Assembly (NCBI GenBank): GCA_017518255.1
Contig: JAFWVK010000036.1
Span: 1 to 64,000, forward strand
Direction of reading: 5' to 3'
DNA length: 64,000 nt
Source: Oscillospiraceae bacterium
GTDB lineage: Bacteria > Bacillota > Clostridia > Oscillospirales > Ruminococcaceae
Shown here: positions 22,991 to 31,140 of the stretch, in pieces
Layout of the letters: every line of letters begins with the position of its first letter
How positions within the stretch are numbered: the stretch's first letter is position 1
Made by a program: the position numbers and the translations under genes
The notes under the pieces: model-generated
Told to the model about the DNA's origin: nothing
Seen by the model: only the letters and a program-made list of their open reading frames with translations
Databases searched by the model: none

Positions 22991-23713
22991 ATGAAACTCA
23001 CGGTGATAAACGGCACGGAAAAGCACGGCGTTACCTATCGCCTGAAAGAGATTTTTCTGGAAAGATTCCGGGAAAGTGCGGAAATTACGGAGTTTTATCT
23101 GCCAAAGGACTGCCCGTTTTTTTGCTGCGGCTGTACGACTTGTTTCCAGACGGACGAACACAAATGCAAGGATGCACAGTATGTTCAGAATATAGAGCGT
23201 GCAATGCTCGGCGCGGATTTGCTGGTGTTTACTTCTCCGGCTTATGTGTTCCATGCAACCGGCGCGATGAAGGCAATGCTCGATCACTTCGGTTACCGCT
23301 GGATGCCGCACCGCCCGGCAAAGGAAATGTTCGGGAAACGCGCCGTTATCATTACACAGTGTCTCGGAGCCGGCGGAAAGTCTTCCGCCAAAGACATCAA
23401 AGACAGCCTGTCGTGGTGGGGCATCAGCAAAATCGCGGTTTGCAGCTTTAAGCTGATGAGTGAGATTCAATGGGATAAGATTCCGGAAAAGAAGCGCAGC
23501 GCAATGACAAAGAAGCTGCAAAAATGTGCAGAAAAAGCCGTTTCCGCAGACTATACAAAGCCGGCCCGTACCGCAATCGCCGTGAAAGCAAAATTTCTTG
23601 CGGTCAGAATGATGCAAAAAAATCTCGGAAAAACAAATCCGGATTATACGGACTACAAATACTGGAAATCCAACGGCTGGATTGACGGGAAGAAGCCGTG
23701 GAAGGACAGATGA
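22991..23713 (+). CDS. Flavodoxin-like NAD(P)H-dependent oxidoreductase
   Basis: 240-aa flavoprotein of the NADPH-dependent FMN reductase type. The N-terminal LTVINGTEKHGVTYRLKEIF is the FMN phosphate loop, DCPFFCCGCTTCFQTDEHKC is a Cys-rich segment of the iron-sulfur flavoprotein type, and FTSPAYVFHATGAMKAMLDH contacts flavin. The C-terminal 60 residues are basic and lengthen it relative to simple family members (KPARTAIAVKAKFLAVRMMQ), possibly for membrane or partner contact. AGGAG lies 5 nt before the ATG. It precedes rsmA by 23 nt. Confidence 0.87.
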   Translation: MKLTVINGTEKHGVTYRLKEIFLERFRESAEITEFYLPKDCPFFCCGCTTCFQTDEHKCKDAQYVQNIERAMLGADLLVFTSPAYVFHATGAMKAMLDHFGYRWMPHRPAKEMFGKRAVIITQCLGAGGKSSAKDIKDSLSWWGISKIAVCSFKLMSEIQWDKIPEKKRSAMTKKLQKCAEKAVSADYTKPARTAIAVKAKFLAVRMMQKNLGKTNPDYTDYKYWKSNGWIDGKKPWKDR

Positions 23714-23736
23714 GCACAAGGGAGCAGAGAGTATAA

Positions 23737-24591
23737 ATGCTGAATTTAACCGATATGCAGGTGATCCGCGAACTGGCAAAACGGCATCACTTCACCTTTT
23801 CCAAAGGGCTGGGACAGAATTTTCTGACCGATCCGGAGGTCTGCCCCGCAATTGCGGAATACGGCATTCCCTTTCCGGAGTGCGGTGTTCTGGAGATCGG
23901 AACAGGCTTCGGCGTTCTGACACAGGAGCTGGCGCTGAAATCGGAGTGTGTGGCTGCCGTGGAACTGGACAGACGGCTTGCACCTGTGCTGAAGGAAACT
24001 CTGAGGGAATTCCCGAATATTAAGATAGTATGGCAGGATATTATGAAGGTCAGCCTGCCGGAATTCCTGAAAGAACAGTTCGGGGAACGGAAGGTTGCCG
24101 TCTGTGCGAATCTGCCTTACTATATTACATCGCCGGTTCTGATGCATTTGCTGGAATCCGGCGTGCGCTTTGAGAGCATTACGGTCATGGTGCAGCAGGA
24201 GGCTGCCGACCGGCTCTGTGCCCGGCTCGGCAGCAGAGCCGCCGGCGCCGTTACTGCCGCAGTGCAGCTTCGCGGACATGCGGAGCAGCTTTTTGCCGTC
24301 CCGCGTGATTCCTTCTATCCCTCTCCGAAGGTCGATTCGGCTGTCATCCGGATTCTGCCGTATGATGCTCCGCCCTGTTCGCAGGAGGAGATGCTTTCGG
24401 TGCTGAAACTCGTAAAGGCAGGCTTTGCGCAGCGCAGAAAAACCGCAGAAAATGCACTTGCTTCCGGTCTGGGCATCCCGAAGGAGGCCGTTGCCACAGC
24501 ACTCTCCGAATGCGGACACAGCCGGAGCGTTCGCTTTGAACAGCTGACGCTGGAACAGGTGCTGGAGCTGGCAGGGGTTCTGCCTGTCTGA
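23737..24591 (+). CDS. rsmA: 16S rRNA (adenine(1518)-N(6)/adenine(1519)-N(6))-dimethyltransferase
   Basis: KsgA/RsmA dimethylates two adjacent adenines near the 3' end of 16S rRNA during 30S maturation. The KGLGQNFL motif (23-30), SAM-binding LEIGTGFGVLTQEL, and catalytic NLPYYIT (125-131) are all present, and the C-terminal helical domain is complete. 284 aa is normal. AGGGAGCAGAG lies upstream of the ATG. Cotranscribed with the flavoprotein gene upstream; a terminator hairpin that overlaps the next promoter follows. Confidence 0.96.
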   Translation: MLNLTDMQVIRELAKRHHFTFSKGLGQNFLTDPEVCPAIAEYGIPFPECGVLEIGTGFGVLTQELALKSECVAAVELDRRLAPVLKETLREFPNIKIVWQDIMKVSLPEFLKEQFGERKVAVCANLPYYITSPVLMHLLESGVRFESITVMVQQEAADRLCARLGSRAAGAVTAAVQLRGHAEQLFAVPRDSFYPSPKVDSAVIRILPYDAPPCSQEEMLSVLKLVKAGFAQRRKTAENALASGLGIPKEAVATALSECGHSRSVRFEQLTLEQVLELAGVLPV

Positions 24592-24628
24592 AATGCGTAG
24601 AAAAAGGGAAAAAACTGCAAATTTCTGC

Positions 24629-24657
24629 TTGACAAACGGTTGAAATTATGGTATGAT
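24629..24657 (+). promoter_or_regulatory. Promoter of rpmG-secE-nusG-rplKA
   Basis: -35 TTGACA (24629-24634), 17-bp spacer, -10 TATGAT (24652-24657). The leader to rpmG is about 185 nt. Confidence 0.85.
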
Positions 24658-24660
24658 AGA

Positions 24661-24690
24661 AGCACCTCTTTGCAGAGGTGCTTTTGTTGT
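24661..24690 (+). terminator. rsmA terminator overlapping the next promoter
   Basis: AGCACCTCT (24661-24669) pairs with AGAGGTGCT (24674-24682), followed by TTTGTT. It begins 4 nt after the -10 box, so it can end rsmA transcripts, and for new transcripts leaves at most a shortened 5' hairpin. Confidence 0.6.
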
Positions 24691-24848
24691 GCCCGAAAAA
24701 AGGCGTGCCTTTGTGCTTCGGTATGCCTGCGGATGCACCGGAAGCCGCACTCTGCACGGAAAAGAGGGAGGCAAGCTTTCTTCCGCTGCCGGAATCCGTT
24801 CAGCTGATTGAAGCAGCGGGAAAAATTTATAATGGGAGGTGCCGAATA

Positions 24849-24998
24849 ATGCGTGTAAAAATTACACTTGCTTGTACGGAATGCAAGCGCAGAAACTATG
24901 TTTCAAAGAAGAATAAGAAAAATGATCCGGACAGAATCGAAATGATGAAGCATTGCAGATTCTGCAACAAGCATACCCTGCACAAAGAAACAAAGTAA
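24849..24998 (+). CDS. rpmG: Ribosomal protein bL33
   Basis: 49-aa large-subunit protein of the zinc-binding (C+) type: CxxC pairs at ACTEC and HCRFC (Cys9, Cys12, Cys36 and Cys39). It opens [19 protein letters not shown] and ends [11 protein letters not shown], as usual. GGGAGG lies 8 nt before ATG 24849; the frame is open upstream but that extension has no ribosomal homology. The gene order rpmG-secE-nusG-rplK-rplA is standard for Firmicutes. Confidence 0.95.
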   Translation: MRVKITLACTECKRRNYVSKKNKKNDPDRIEMMKHCRFCNKHTLHKETK

Positions 24999-25057
24999 TC
25001 CCCTGATGATTCCCGCACGGGATCTTTTACGGATCCGCGTGCAGAAAGGAAGATACC

Positions 25058-25327
25058 ATGGCGAAGGAAAAGGATAAGAAGGAGCTGAGCGTCTCCGAAA
25101 AAAAGAGCGCAAAGAAAAAGGATGCTCCCAAAAAGCAGGGCAGAATCGGCAGATGGTTTAAGGATCTGAAGCAGGAGCTCAAGAAGGTCGTGTGGCCTTC
25201 GAGAAAGACGGTGGTCAACAACAGCATCGTTGTGTTCGCTGCCATGCTCGGATTCGCTGCTTATACGTTCCTGCTGGATCAGGGATTCCTCTGGCTCTTT
25301 CAGAAAGCAATCGGCGGCAAATTTTAA
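25058..25327 (+). CDS. secE: Preprotein translocase subunit SecE
   Basis: 89-aa SecE of the SecYEG channel. The N-terminal 30 residues are a Lys-rich extension (KEKDKKELSVSEKKSAKKKD), followed by the amphipathic RIGRWFKDLKQELKKVVWP motif and a single C-terminal membrane helix (about 60-80). This long charged extension is common in Clostridia. GAAAGGA lies upstream of the ATG. Lies between rpmG and nusG. Confidence 0.93.
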   Translation: MAKEKDKKELSVSEKKSAKKKDAPKKQGRIGRWFKDLKQELKKVVWPSRKTVVNNSIVVFAAMLGFAAYTFLLDQGFLWLFQKAIGGKF

Positions 25328-25417
25328 CTGACCGCCCCGACAGAAGAAGCACAGCCAATTCAACCGCACAGTGCATGCGCTGCACAAAATCATAATGGAA
25401 AGCAGGGAACACACAGA

Positions 25418-25957
25418 ATGAGTGAAAAAAGCACCCCGAAGGCAGAATGGTATGTCATTCATACCTATTCCGGCTATGAGAACAAGGTTGCGCAGAGCAT
25501 TGTGAAGAAGGCGGAAAACCAGCAGCTCACGGATAAGATCCTTGAGGTGCAGATTCCGACCGAGCAGGTGCGCGAAATCACAGACGGCAAGGAAAAGGAA
25601 ATCACCAGAAAGATTTTTCCGGGCTATGTGCTCGTGCATATGATTCACAACGACGAGGTCGCTTACCTGATCCGCAGTATCCGCGGCGTGACGGGCTTCC
25701 TCGGCGCAGAGCCCAATCACCCGATTCCGCTGACAGCCAGCGAGATCGCAGCAATGGGCGTCAATCTCGGTGAAACAGTCGAGATCAATCTCAGTGTCGG
25801 CGATTCCGTGCGGATTGTCGGTACTGCAATGGACGGCTTTACCGGTGTGGTGCAGAGCATCGACATCGACGAAGGTACCTGCGAGGTACTCGTCTCCATG
25901 TTCGGTCAGGAAACGCCCACAAAGCTCTCATTAACCGAGGTCACGCGCGCTGACTGA
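25418..25957 (+). CDS. nusG: Transcription termination/antitermination factor NusG
   Basis: 179-aa two-domain protein: NGN domain opening with AEWYVIHTYSGYENKVAQSI and containing RKIFPGYVLVHM, and a C-terminal KOW domain with VGDSVRIVGTAMDGFTGVVQ. It couples RNA polymerase to the ribosome and modulates pausing. Length and position between secE and rplK are standard. Confidence 0.97.
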   Translation: MSEKSTPKAEWYVIHTYSGYENKVAQSIVKKAENQQLTDKILEVQIPTEQVREITDGKEKEITRKIFPGYVLVHMIHNDEVAYLIRSIRGVTGFLGAEPNHPIPLTASEIAAMGVNLGETVEINLSVGDSVRIVGTAMDGFTGVVQSIDIDEGTCEVLVSMFGQETPTKLSLTEVTRAD

Positions 25958-26078
25958 CAGGCGCAGACCTTATGCAGACAGCGCTCCGGTTCTGCGCTGT
26001 CGTGGGAGAGACTGCCGGTTCTGATGACAGAATCCGCAAGTCCCGCCATATACCACATTATTTGGAGGTAAAATTACC
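25958..26078 (+). promoter_or_regulatory. Leader between nusG and rplK
   Basis: Contains GCGCTCCGG/CTGCGCTGTC pairing potential and the GTGGGAG ... TACCAC pattern that is often seen before rplK in Firmicutes. A ribosomal-protein autoregulatory element is possible but not proven. Confidence 0.3.
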
Positions 26079-26504
26079 ATGGCACAAAAAGTAGTCGGCT
26101 TTATTAAGCTTCAGATCGCCGCAGGCAAGGCAACTCCTGCTCCGCCTGTCGGTCCGGCACTCGGTCAGCACGGTGTCAATATCATGGGCTTCTGCAAGGA
26201 GTTCAATGAGCGCACAAAGAATGAAGCAGGTATGATTATCCCTGTTATCATCACCGTTTATGCAGACCGTTCGTTCACCTTTATCACGAAGACTCCGCCT
26301 GCAGCCGTTCTGATTAAGAAGGCATGCGGCATCGACAAGGCTTCCGGTGTTCCGAACAAGAACAAGGTCGCAACCATTACCAAGGAGCAGATCCAGAAGA
26401 TCGCAGAAACCAAAATGCCTGACCTCAATGCAGCTTCCCTCGAAGCAGCTATGAGCATGATCGCAGGCACTGCCCGTTCGATGGGCGTTGTTGTTGCAGA
26501 CTGA
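26079..26504 (+). CDS. rplK: Ribosomal protein uL11
   Basis: 141-aa L11 of the GTPase-associated centre. [20 protein letters not shown] and [18 protein letters not shown] are the conserved N-terminal domain, and the C-terminal rRNA-binding domain has [25 protein letters not shown] lies 12 nt before the ATG. Confidence 0.98.
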   Translation: MAQKVVGFIKLQIAAGKATPAPPVGPALGQHGVNIMGFCKEFNERTKNEAGMIIPVIITVYADRSFTFITKTPPAAVLIKKACGIDKASGVPNKNKVATITKEQIQKIAETKMPDLNAASLEAAMSMIAGTARSMGVVVAD

Positions 26505-26601
26505 TCCCGAACCCGAAAGCCGGTGGGAGGAATAGTTCCGTTAGCCGGAGCAAAAATGCTTCCGGCACACCACAGATTGAAGATAAAGGAGTTTTTCATA
26601 G

Positions 26602-27297
26602 ATGAAACACGGTAAGAAATATGTCGACAGCGCAAAGGCGCTCGACAGAACAAAGCTCTATGAGCCGAATGAGGCTCTGGGCACTGTTTGCTCGCTCGCA
26701 AAGGCAAAGTTCGATGAGACGGTGGAAGCTCACATCCGCCTCGGCGTTGACTCCCGTCACGCAGACCAGCAGGTTCGCGGCGCGGTCGTCCTGCCGAACG
26801 GAACCGGTAAAACCGTCCGTATCCTCGTTTTCTGCAAGGAAGACAAGTACGAAGCAGCAAAGGCTGCCGGCGCTGATTATGTCGGCGGACTGGATCTGGT
26901 CGAAAGAATCCAGAAGGAAGGCTGGATGGAGTTTGATGTCGTCATCGCTTCTCCGGACATGATGGGCGTCGTCGGACGTCTCGGTAAAATCCTCGGACCG
27001 CGCGGCATGATGCCGAACCCGAAGGCAGGCACCGTCAATGCGGATGTCGCAAAGGCTGTCTCTGAGGCAAAAGCAGGTAAAATCGAGTACAGACTCGACA
27101 AGTCCAACATCATTCACTGCCCGATCGGCAAGGTTTCCTTTGGCGCAGATAAGCTCGAAGAGAACTTCAATACTCTGCTTGAAGCAGTTGTCAAGGCAAA
27201 GCCGGCAGCAGCAAAGGGTACCTACCTGCGCTCCGTGACCGTCGCTTCTACCATGGGCGTCGGCGTTCCGGTTCAGACAACCAAGTTCGGCGTGTAA
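26602..27297 (+). CDS. rplA: Ribosomal protein uL1
   Basis: 231-aa L1 of the ribosomal stalk base. [20 protein letters not shown] at the N-terminus, [12 protein letters not shown], and [16 protein letters not shown] are characteristic. AAAGGAG precedes the ATG. rplJ and rplL, which normally follow, are absent: a terminator and then a dockerin gene come next. Confidence 0.98.
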   Translation: MKHGKKYVDSAKALDRTKLYEPNEALGTVCSLAKAKFDETVEAHIRLGVDSRHADQQVRGAVVLPNGTGKTVRILVFCKEDKYEAAKAAGADYVGGLDLVERIQKEGWMEFDVVIASPDMMGVVGRLGKILGPRGMMPNPKAGTVNADVAKAVSEAKAGKIEYRLDKSNIIHCPIGKVSFGADKLEENFNTLLEAVVKAKPAAAKGTYLRSVTVASTMGVGVPVQTTKFGV

Positions 27298-27310
27298 TTT
27301 CATATCACAG

Positions 27311-27352
27311 AAAGCAGAGAACAATTTTATATTGCTCTCTGCTTTTGCTTTA
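27311..27352 (+). terminator. Terminator after rplA
   Basis: AAAGCAGAGA pairs with TCTCTGCTTT around a 15-nt loop, followed by TGCTTTA. Confidence 0.75.
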
Positions 27353-27377
27353 TGACGAAATAAGGAGGAGGACAAAA

Positions 27378-29015
27378 ATGAAAAGACGGGTTTATTTGAC
27401 AGCGCGGAATTGGTTTGTGCTTCTGCTTTTGCTGATGACAGCTGCGGCGGCTTCGGTGTTCGGCATTGCGGCTGCGGCGGATGCGGGACAGCCGGAGGGG
27501 GTTCCTGCTGCCTCGCTGGATGTGGACGGAAACGGCAGCATTGAAACTGCGGATGCGGTGCTGCTGGCGCGGATTCTGGCGGAGGATATCAGCGTGCCGG
27601 AATATGCAAACGATGACCTCAACCGGGACGGCATCCTGACGCTTCGGGATTTGAATTTCCTGCTGCGGTATCTCATGGGGCTGGACACCGTACCGCCTGT
27701 GATTGAGACGACGACAACACCGGGAACCACAACTTCGACTACGGAAACCACCACAACGACTTCGACGACCACAGAAACAACAACAACCACGACCACCACA
27801 GCCACGGAGACTACCACGACTTCCACGACCACAGAGACTACAACAACCACCACCACGACTACCACAGCCACGGAGACTACCACGACTTCCACGACCACAG
27901 AGACTACAACAACAACCACCACGACTACCACAGCCACGGAGACCACAATAACTTCCACGACTACAGAAACTACAACAACAACCACCACGACTACCACAGC
28001 CACGGAGACCACAACGACTTCGACAACCACAGAGACTACGACAACTGAAACTACCACTACAACTACGACAACAACGATTGACGAAGATGCAGCTCGTATT
28101 GCTTTCATTAATTCCGTCTGCACTGAATTGTCACCTACAGATGCCAGTATACCTCTGTATACAGAAAGTGATTTGTTTGAAACTAAACAAGGTATTTTTC
28201 TTACTGAAATCAATGGCATTAAATATGCATATACTTTGCTTAGTGACGATTCAAGTCTTACGACTGGAGATTTAATCTTCAATATTAACCTTGTAAAAGG
28301 CATACATGTTTGGAAATACAATGGAACTAGTGAACCACAAAGTCAAACACTTCCTAACACTTCCGGTCTGAAATTTAATACCAAAGATCCTGATCATATT
28401 AGTCAAGGTATCACTCAAATGAGTTATTCTTTGAAGAACTATGACAAACTGTTCTACAGCGACATTCGTGGTATTGCAAGAATACTTTTGGGCTTTGTTA
28501 AAGAATACGATGATGACATCAAGTGCTTTGATTATAACCTCAATAATACTATTGATATTGATGATTTCAAGACAGCAATTAGCTTGTGGACCTCTTACAT
28601 TTATAACCCATTCTGGGGATATAATGAGGAAGCCTTTATGATGTATTTCGACTCAATGGCAGATTTCAATCACGAAAATGTGATTCTCCACACAACTCGA
28701 AATACTACTCCTGTACCGTACGCGATTAATATTCCCACGGGCGACTTCCTGGAGAACTTTGAAGGCTCTACATTCCTCTGCCCGGTGCTTATTCTTCCTG
28801 CAGATGAATACTACGACATCTTCCTAGCAAACTACAAACACGATAAGTATTGCAACGATGATGATTACGAGTATATTGCAGTAGATTTGGCATCATCAAA
28901 ATGGGAATGGGCCACTGTTGCTTCTCCTAGCGAAAACTGGTATTTCACTGCCGGTTATTATGTCTACGCGCTGAATGATGACGGAACCTATCAAAAGGAA
29001 TTCCGGATTGCATAA
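27378..29015 (+). CDS. Secreted dockerin-like protein with N-terminal Ca-binding repeats and Thr-rich linker
   Basis: 545 aa. Signal peptide (about 1-34: RNWFVLLLLLMTAAAASVFG then IAAAADA). Residues about 46-100 carry two dockerin-type EF-hand-like repeats (LDVDGNGSIETADAVLLARI and DDLNRDGILTLRDLNFLLRY). Residues about 109-233 are a Thr/Glu linker. Residues 234-545 form an unrecognised domain, encoded by visibly AT-richer DNA, with a further single EF-like loop (about 383-404, DYNLNNTIDIDDFKTAISLW). Dockerins bind cohesins in cellulosomes but are usually C-terminal; here the order is reversed. AGGAGGAGG precedes the ATG. It occupies the rplJ-rplL position. Confidence 0.82.
   Translation: MKRRVYLTARNWFVLLLLLMTAAAASVFGIAAAADAGQPEGVPAASLDVDGNGSIETADAVLLARILAEDISVPEYANDDLNRDGILTLRDLNFLLRYLMGLDTVPPVIETTTTPGTTTSTTETTTTTSTTTETTTTTTTTATETTTTSTTTETTTTTTTTTTATETTTTSTTTETTTTTTTTTTATETTITSTTTETTTTTTTTTTATETTTTSTTTETTTTETTTTTTTTTIDEDAARIAFINSVCTELSPTDASIPLYTESDLFETKQGIFLTEINGIKYAYTLLSDDSSLTTGDLIFNINLVKGIHVWKYNGTSEPQSQTLPNTSGLKFNTKDPDHISQGITQMSYSLKNYDKLFYSDIRGIARILLGFVKEYDDDIKCFDYNLNNTIDIDDFKTAISLWTSYIYNPFWGYNEEAFMMYFDSMADFNHENVILHTTRNTTPVPYAINIPTGDFLENFEGSTFLCPVLILPADEYYDIFLANYKHDKYCNDDDYEYIAVDLASSKWEWATVASPSENWYFTAGYYVYALNDDGTYQKEFRIA
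27715..28076 (+). repeat. Thr-linker tandem repeat
   Basis: Imperfect tandem repeats of about 66-69 bp encoding units such as TATETTTTSTTTETTTTTT, about four copies plus edges. Copies differ by synonymous changes and by length of ACN runs, as expected from slippage. Confidence 0.85.
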
Positions 29016-29018
29016 GCG

Positions 29019-29053
29019 AAAGTCTCCGGGAGACCGGAGGCTTTTGGCTTTTT
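29019..29053 (+). terminator. Terminator of the 27378 gene
   Basis: GTCTCCGG pairs with CCGGAGGC around GAGA, then CTTTTGGCTTTTT. Confidence 0.8.
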
Positions 29054-29500
29054 AATCCGAGATGTCACCCCCGACACTTGCAGAAAACTGTATTTTTTGA
29101 CGGTACTTCAAAAAGGATAATAGATTCAGATTATTTTTTTCATTCTCTCTTTACCGTTTGTCCTGTCTCTCCTTTTGTTGGGCGCGGTGCGCGAATGCGA
29201 GGGGAAGAACCACGGGAGAGGGAAGTCGTCGCTGCCGCTCCGGTCTCCCCTCTCCCTTAGTTTCTCCCCCTGCGCGCTCCCTCTTTCCTTACCCTCTCCT
29301 CTCTATGCCCTGCAATCCTTTAGAATTTCAATATACCGTGTTTTTACTGTCCCAACAGAGAACGGGATGATTGACAGTTCTGCCAGTCTGAACAATGCAG
29401 ATTACAGAGCGCGAATTATGTTTAGTATTCCTGTGGCTGTGCATCTTTTGTACCGCCATAGAACGGGAAGCGGTCTCGCCAGCGGGCGCTGCCCGCCGCG
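29054..29500. other. Pyrimidine-rich intergenic stretch, no gene seen
   Basis: About 450 bp. A plus-strand C/T-rich run (about 29240-29320) follows a G/A-rich run, giving an inverted pair GGGAGAGGG/CCCTCTCCC at about 29215 and 29260. A GC-rich repeat GCGGGCGCTGCCCGCCGCGG lies just before the next promoter. Open frames exist but have Pro/Ser/Leu-rich, non-protein-like sequence. Confidence 0.5.
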
Positions 29501-29505
29501 GCGGG

Positions 29506-29534
29506 TTGCATTCTTTCCGAAATCATGGTATAAT
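29506..29534 (+). promoter_or_regulatory. Promoter of the 29566 gene
   Basis: -35 TTGCAT (29506-29511), 17-bp spacer, -10 TATAAT (29529-29534). Confidence 0.82.
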
Positions 29535-29565
29535 AAGAATGATAAACCCGAAAGGAGCACTCTGC

Positions 29566-30261
29566 ATGTATCAACCGAAAAAAATTATCGTCGTCACGGG
29601 ACATTTCGGCTCCGGCAAAACCAATTTCTCTGCCGCTCTGGCGCTTTCGCTCGCACAGGCGGGAAAACCCGTGACCGTCGTGGACTTCGACCTCGTGAAT
29701 CCGTATTTCCGCACAGCCGACTTCAAAGAAGCATTCGCCAAGCACGGCATTACACTGCGTGCGCCGGATTACGCAAATACAAATGTGGACATTCCGAGCG
29801 TGCAGTTTGACCTCGGCGGACTTGCTGCCGGAGAGGGTCACCTGATTATCGACGTCGGCGGAGACGAGGACGGCGCCGTGGCGCTGGGACGCTATTCTCA
29901 TGTGCTGAACAGCTATGCAGAAACCGGTGAGCTGGATATGCTCGCGGTCGTGTCCTTCCGGCGCTATCTGACACGAACCGCTGCGGAATGCGCGGAATAT
30001 CTGCGCGGAATTGAGCGCGCCAGCCGCATGAAGCTGACTCATATCGTCAATAACACAAATCTCGGCATGGAAACAACCGCGGAGATGATTCTGGAGAGTA
30101 TGCCGTCCTGCGCCGCGCTCAGCAGGGAAACCGGTCTGCCGGTTGCCTGCGTGACGGTTCCGGATTTCATTGAGCCGCCTCAGCTTCCGGGCTTTGATGT
30201 CATGCGCGTGCCGGTTGTTGTCCGCCTGCCGTGGATGCCGCAGTCCGAGGCGCTGAAATGA
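29566..30261 (+). CDS. P-loop ATPase, SIMIBI/CobQ-like
   Basis: 231-aa nucleotide-binding protein. Walker A GHFGSGKTNFS is at about 12-22, VDFDLVNPYFRTADF resembles the deviant MinD/ParA region, and LIIDVGGDEDGAVALGRY is Walker B with the following switch. Similar stand-alone ATPases occur in many Clostridia with no settled role. ATG 29566 has AAAGGAG 8 nt before it; the frame extends upstream to 29395 without homology. The stop overlaps the start of the flavin reductase gene (ATGA), implying coupled function. Confidence 0.8.
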   Translation: MYQPKKIIVVTGHFGSGKTNFSAALALSLAQAGKPVTVVDFDLVNPYFRTADFKEAFAKHGITLRAPDYANTNVDIPSVQFDLGGLAAGEGHLIIDVGGDEDGAVALGRYSHVLNSYAETGELDMLAVVSFRRYLTRTAAECAEYLRGIERASRMKLTHIVNNTNLGMETTAEMILESMPSCAALSRETGLPVACVTVPDFIEPPQLPGFDVMRVPVVVRLPWMPQSEALK

Positions 30262-30884
30262 TGCAGAAGAATCAGCCGGATGTACCGGCAGCCGGGCGGG
30301 TGTCGTGGAACGGCAGCGCATTGCTTGCGCCGGTTCCTCCCGTGCTTGTGACCTGCTGCGCGGACGGCAGGGTCAATGTTCTGACTGTCGGCTGGACGGG
30401 CATCTGCGCGACACACCCGCCGATGACTTATATCTCCGTCAGGCCCTCCCGCTTTTCCTATGACATGATCCGGAAAACGGGTGAGTTTGTCATCAATCTT
30501 ACCACAACTGCAATGGTGAAAGCGGTCGATTTCTGCGGCGTGCGCTCCGGACGCGATACCGATAAGCTTGCCGTCTGCGGGCTGCATACACTTCCCGCTG
30601 AACACGGAGACGTTCCGGTTCTGGCGGAAGCTCCGGTCAGTCTGCTGTGCAAGGTCAGGCAGATCATTCCGCTGGGTTCGCATGATATGTTCCTTGCCGA
30701 AATCACAGGAACCTCGGTTGACGGACGCTATCTTGACAGCAAGGGCAGGCTGAATTTGCAGCAGAGCGGGCTGCTTGCCTATGCGCACGGGGAATATTTC
30801 GCGCTCGGCCGAAAATGCGGAGAATTCGGCTATTCCGTCCGGAAAAAGCCGAAGCAGAAAGGCAGCGCCCGCTTTTCAAAGTGA
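30258..30884 (+). CDS. Flavin reductase family protein
   Basis: 208-aa FMN-binding split-barrel protein. WNGSALLAPVPPVLVTCCAD, NVLTVGWTGICATHPPMTYI and VRPSRFSYDMIRKTGEFVIN are characteristic of the flavin reductase-like domain, and LLCKVRQIIPLGSHDMFLAE follows. It may reduce FMN or act as an electron carrier with an Fe-S partner. Two adjacent ATGs (30258, 30261) are possible; the first overlaps the ATPase stop codon. Confidence 0.9.
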   Translation: MMQKNQPDVPAAGRVSWNGSALLAPVPPVLVTCCADGRVNVLTVGWTGICATHPPMTYISVRPSRFSYDMIRKTGEFVINLTTTAMVKAVDFCGVRSGRDTDKLAVCGLHTLPAEHGDVPVLAEAPVSLLCKVRQIIPLGSHDMFLAEITGTSVDGRYLDSKGRLNLQQSGLLAYAHGEYFALGRKCGEFGYSVRKKPKQKGSARFSK

Positions 30885-30908
30885 ATCGCGGCGATATCTA
30901 TAAGCTGT

Positions 30909-30937
30909 GGACTGCCCTGAACGGGCAGTCCTTTTTT
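30909..30937 (+). terminator. Terminator of the ATPase-flavin reductase operon
   Basis: GGACTGCCC pairs with GGGCAGTCC, followed by TTTTTT. Confidence 0.92.
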
Positions 30938-31057
30938 CTGCCGAAAACTGAAAGGCATCACAGAAAATCACATGTTTTCACACAGAGCAGAGAGAGAACA
31001 ACATCTGACTTTAACGCTTTTTTTTTACGGCTATCATGAGATTTTCACATAACGGCG

Positions 31058-31063
31058 TATAAT
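31058..31063 (+). promoter_or_regulatory. -10 box of the htrA promoter
   Basis: TATAAT with no good -35 at 16-18 bp; preceded by TTTTTTTT and ATTTTCACA. A regulated or alternative promoter is possible. Confidence 0.45.
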
Positions 31064-31140
31064 AAAAGCATAGAGCAGATTAGATACGGCAGTGCCTGAA
31101 AACGGCAGCGCCTGAAATAACAGAAATGAGGTGCAAATCC

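Noticed and set aside
24678..24848. N-terminal extension of rpmG
   Set aside because: bL33 is complete from ATG 24849 with a good ribosome binding site; the extension has no ribosomal similarity.
27392..28321. Val-rich minus-strand frame opposite the Thr linker
   Set aside because: The VVVVV runs mirror ACN threonine codons on the other strand.
29175..29810. 211-aa plus-strand frame ahead of the ATPase gene
   Set aside because: Low-complexity Leu/Ser/Pro sequence, overlaps the promoter and the start of a real gene in another frame.
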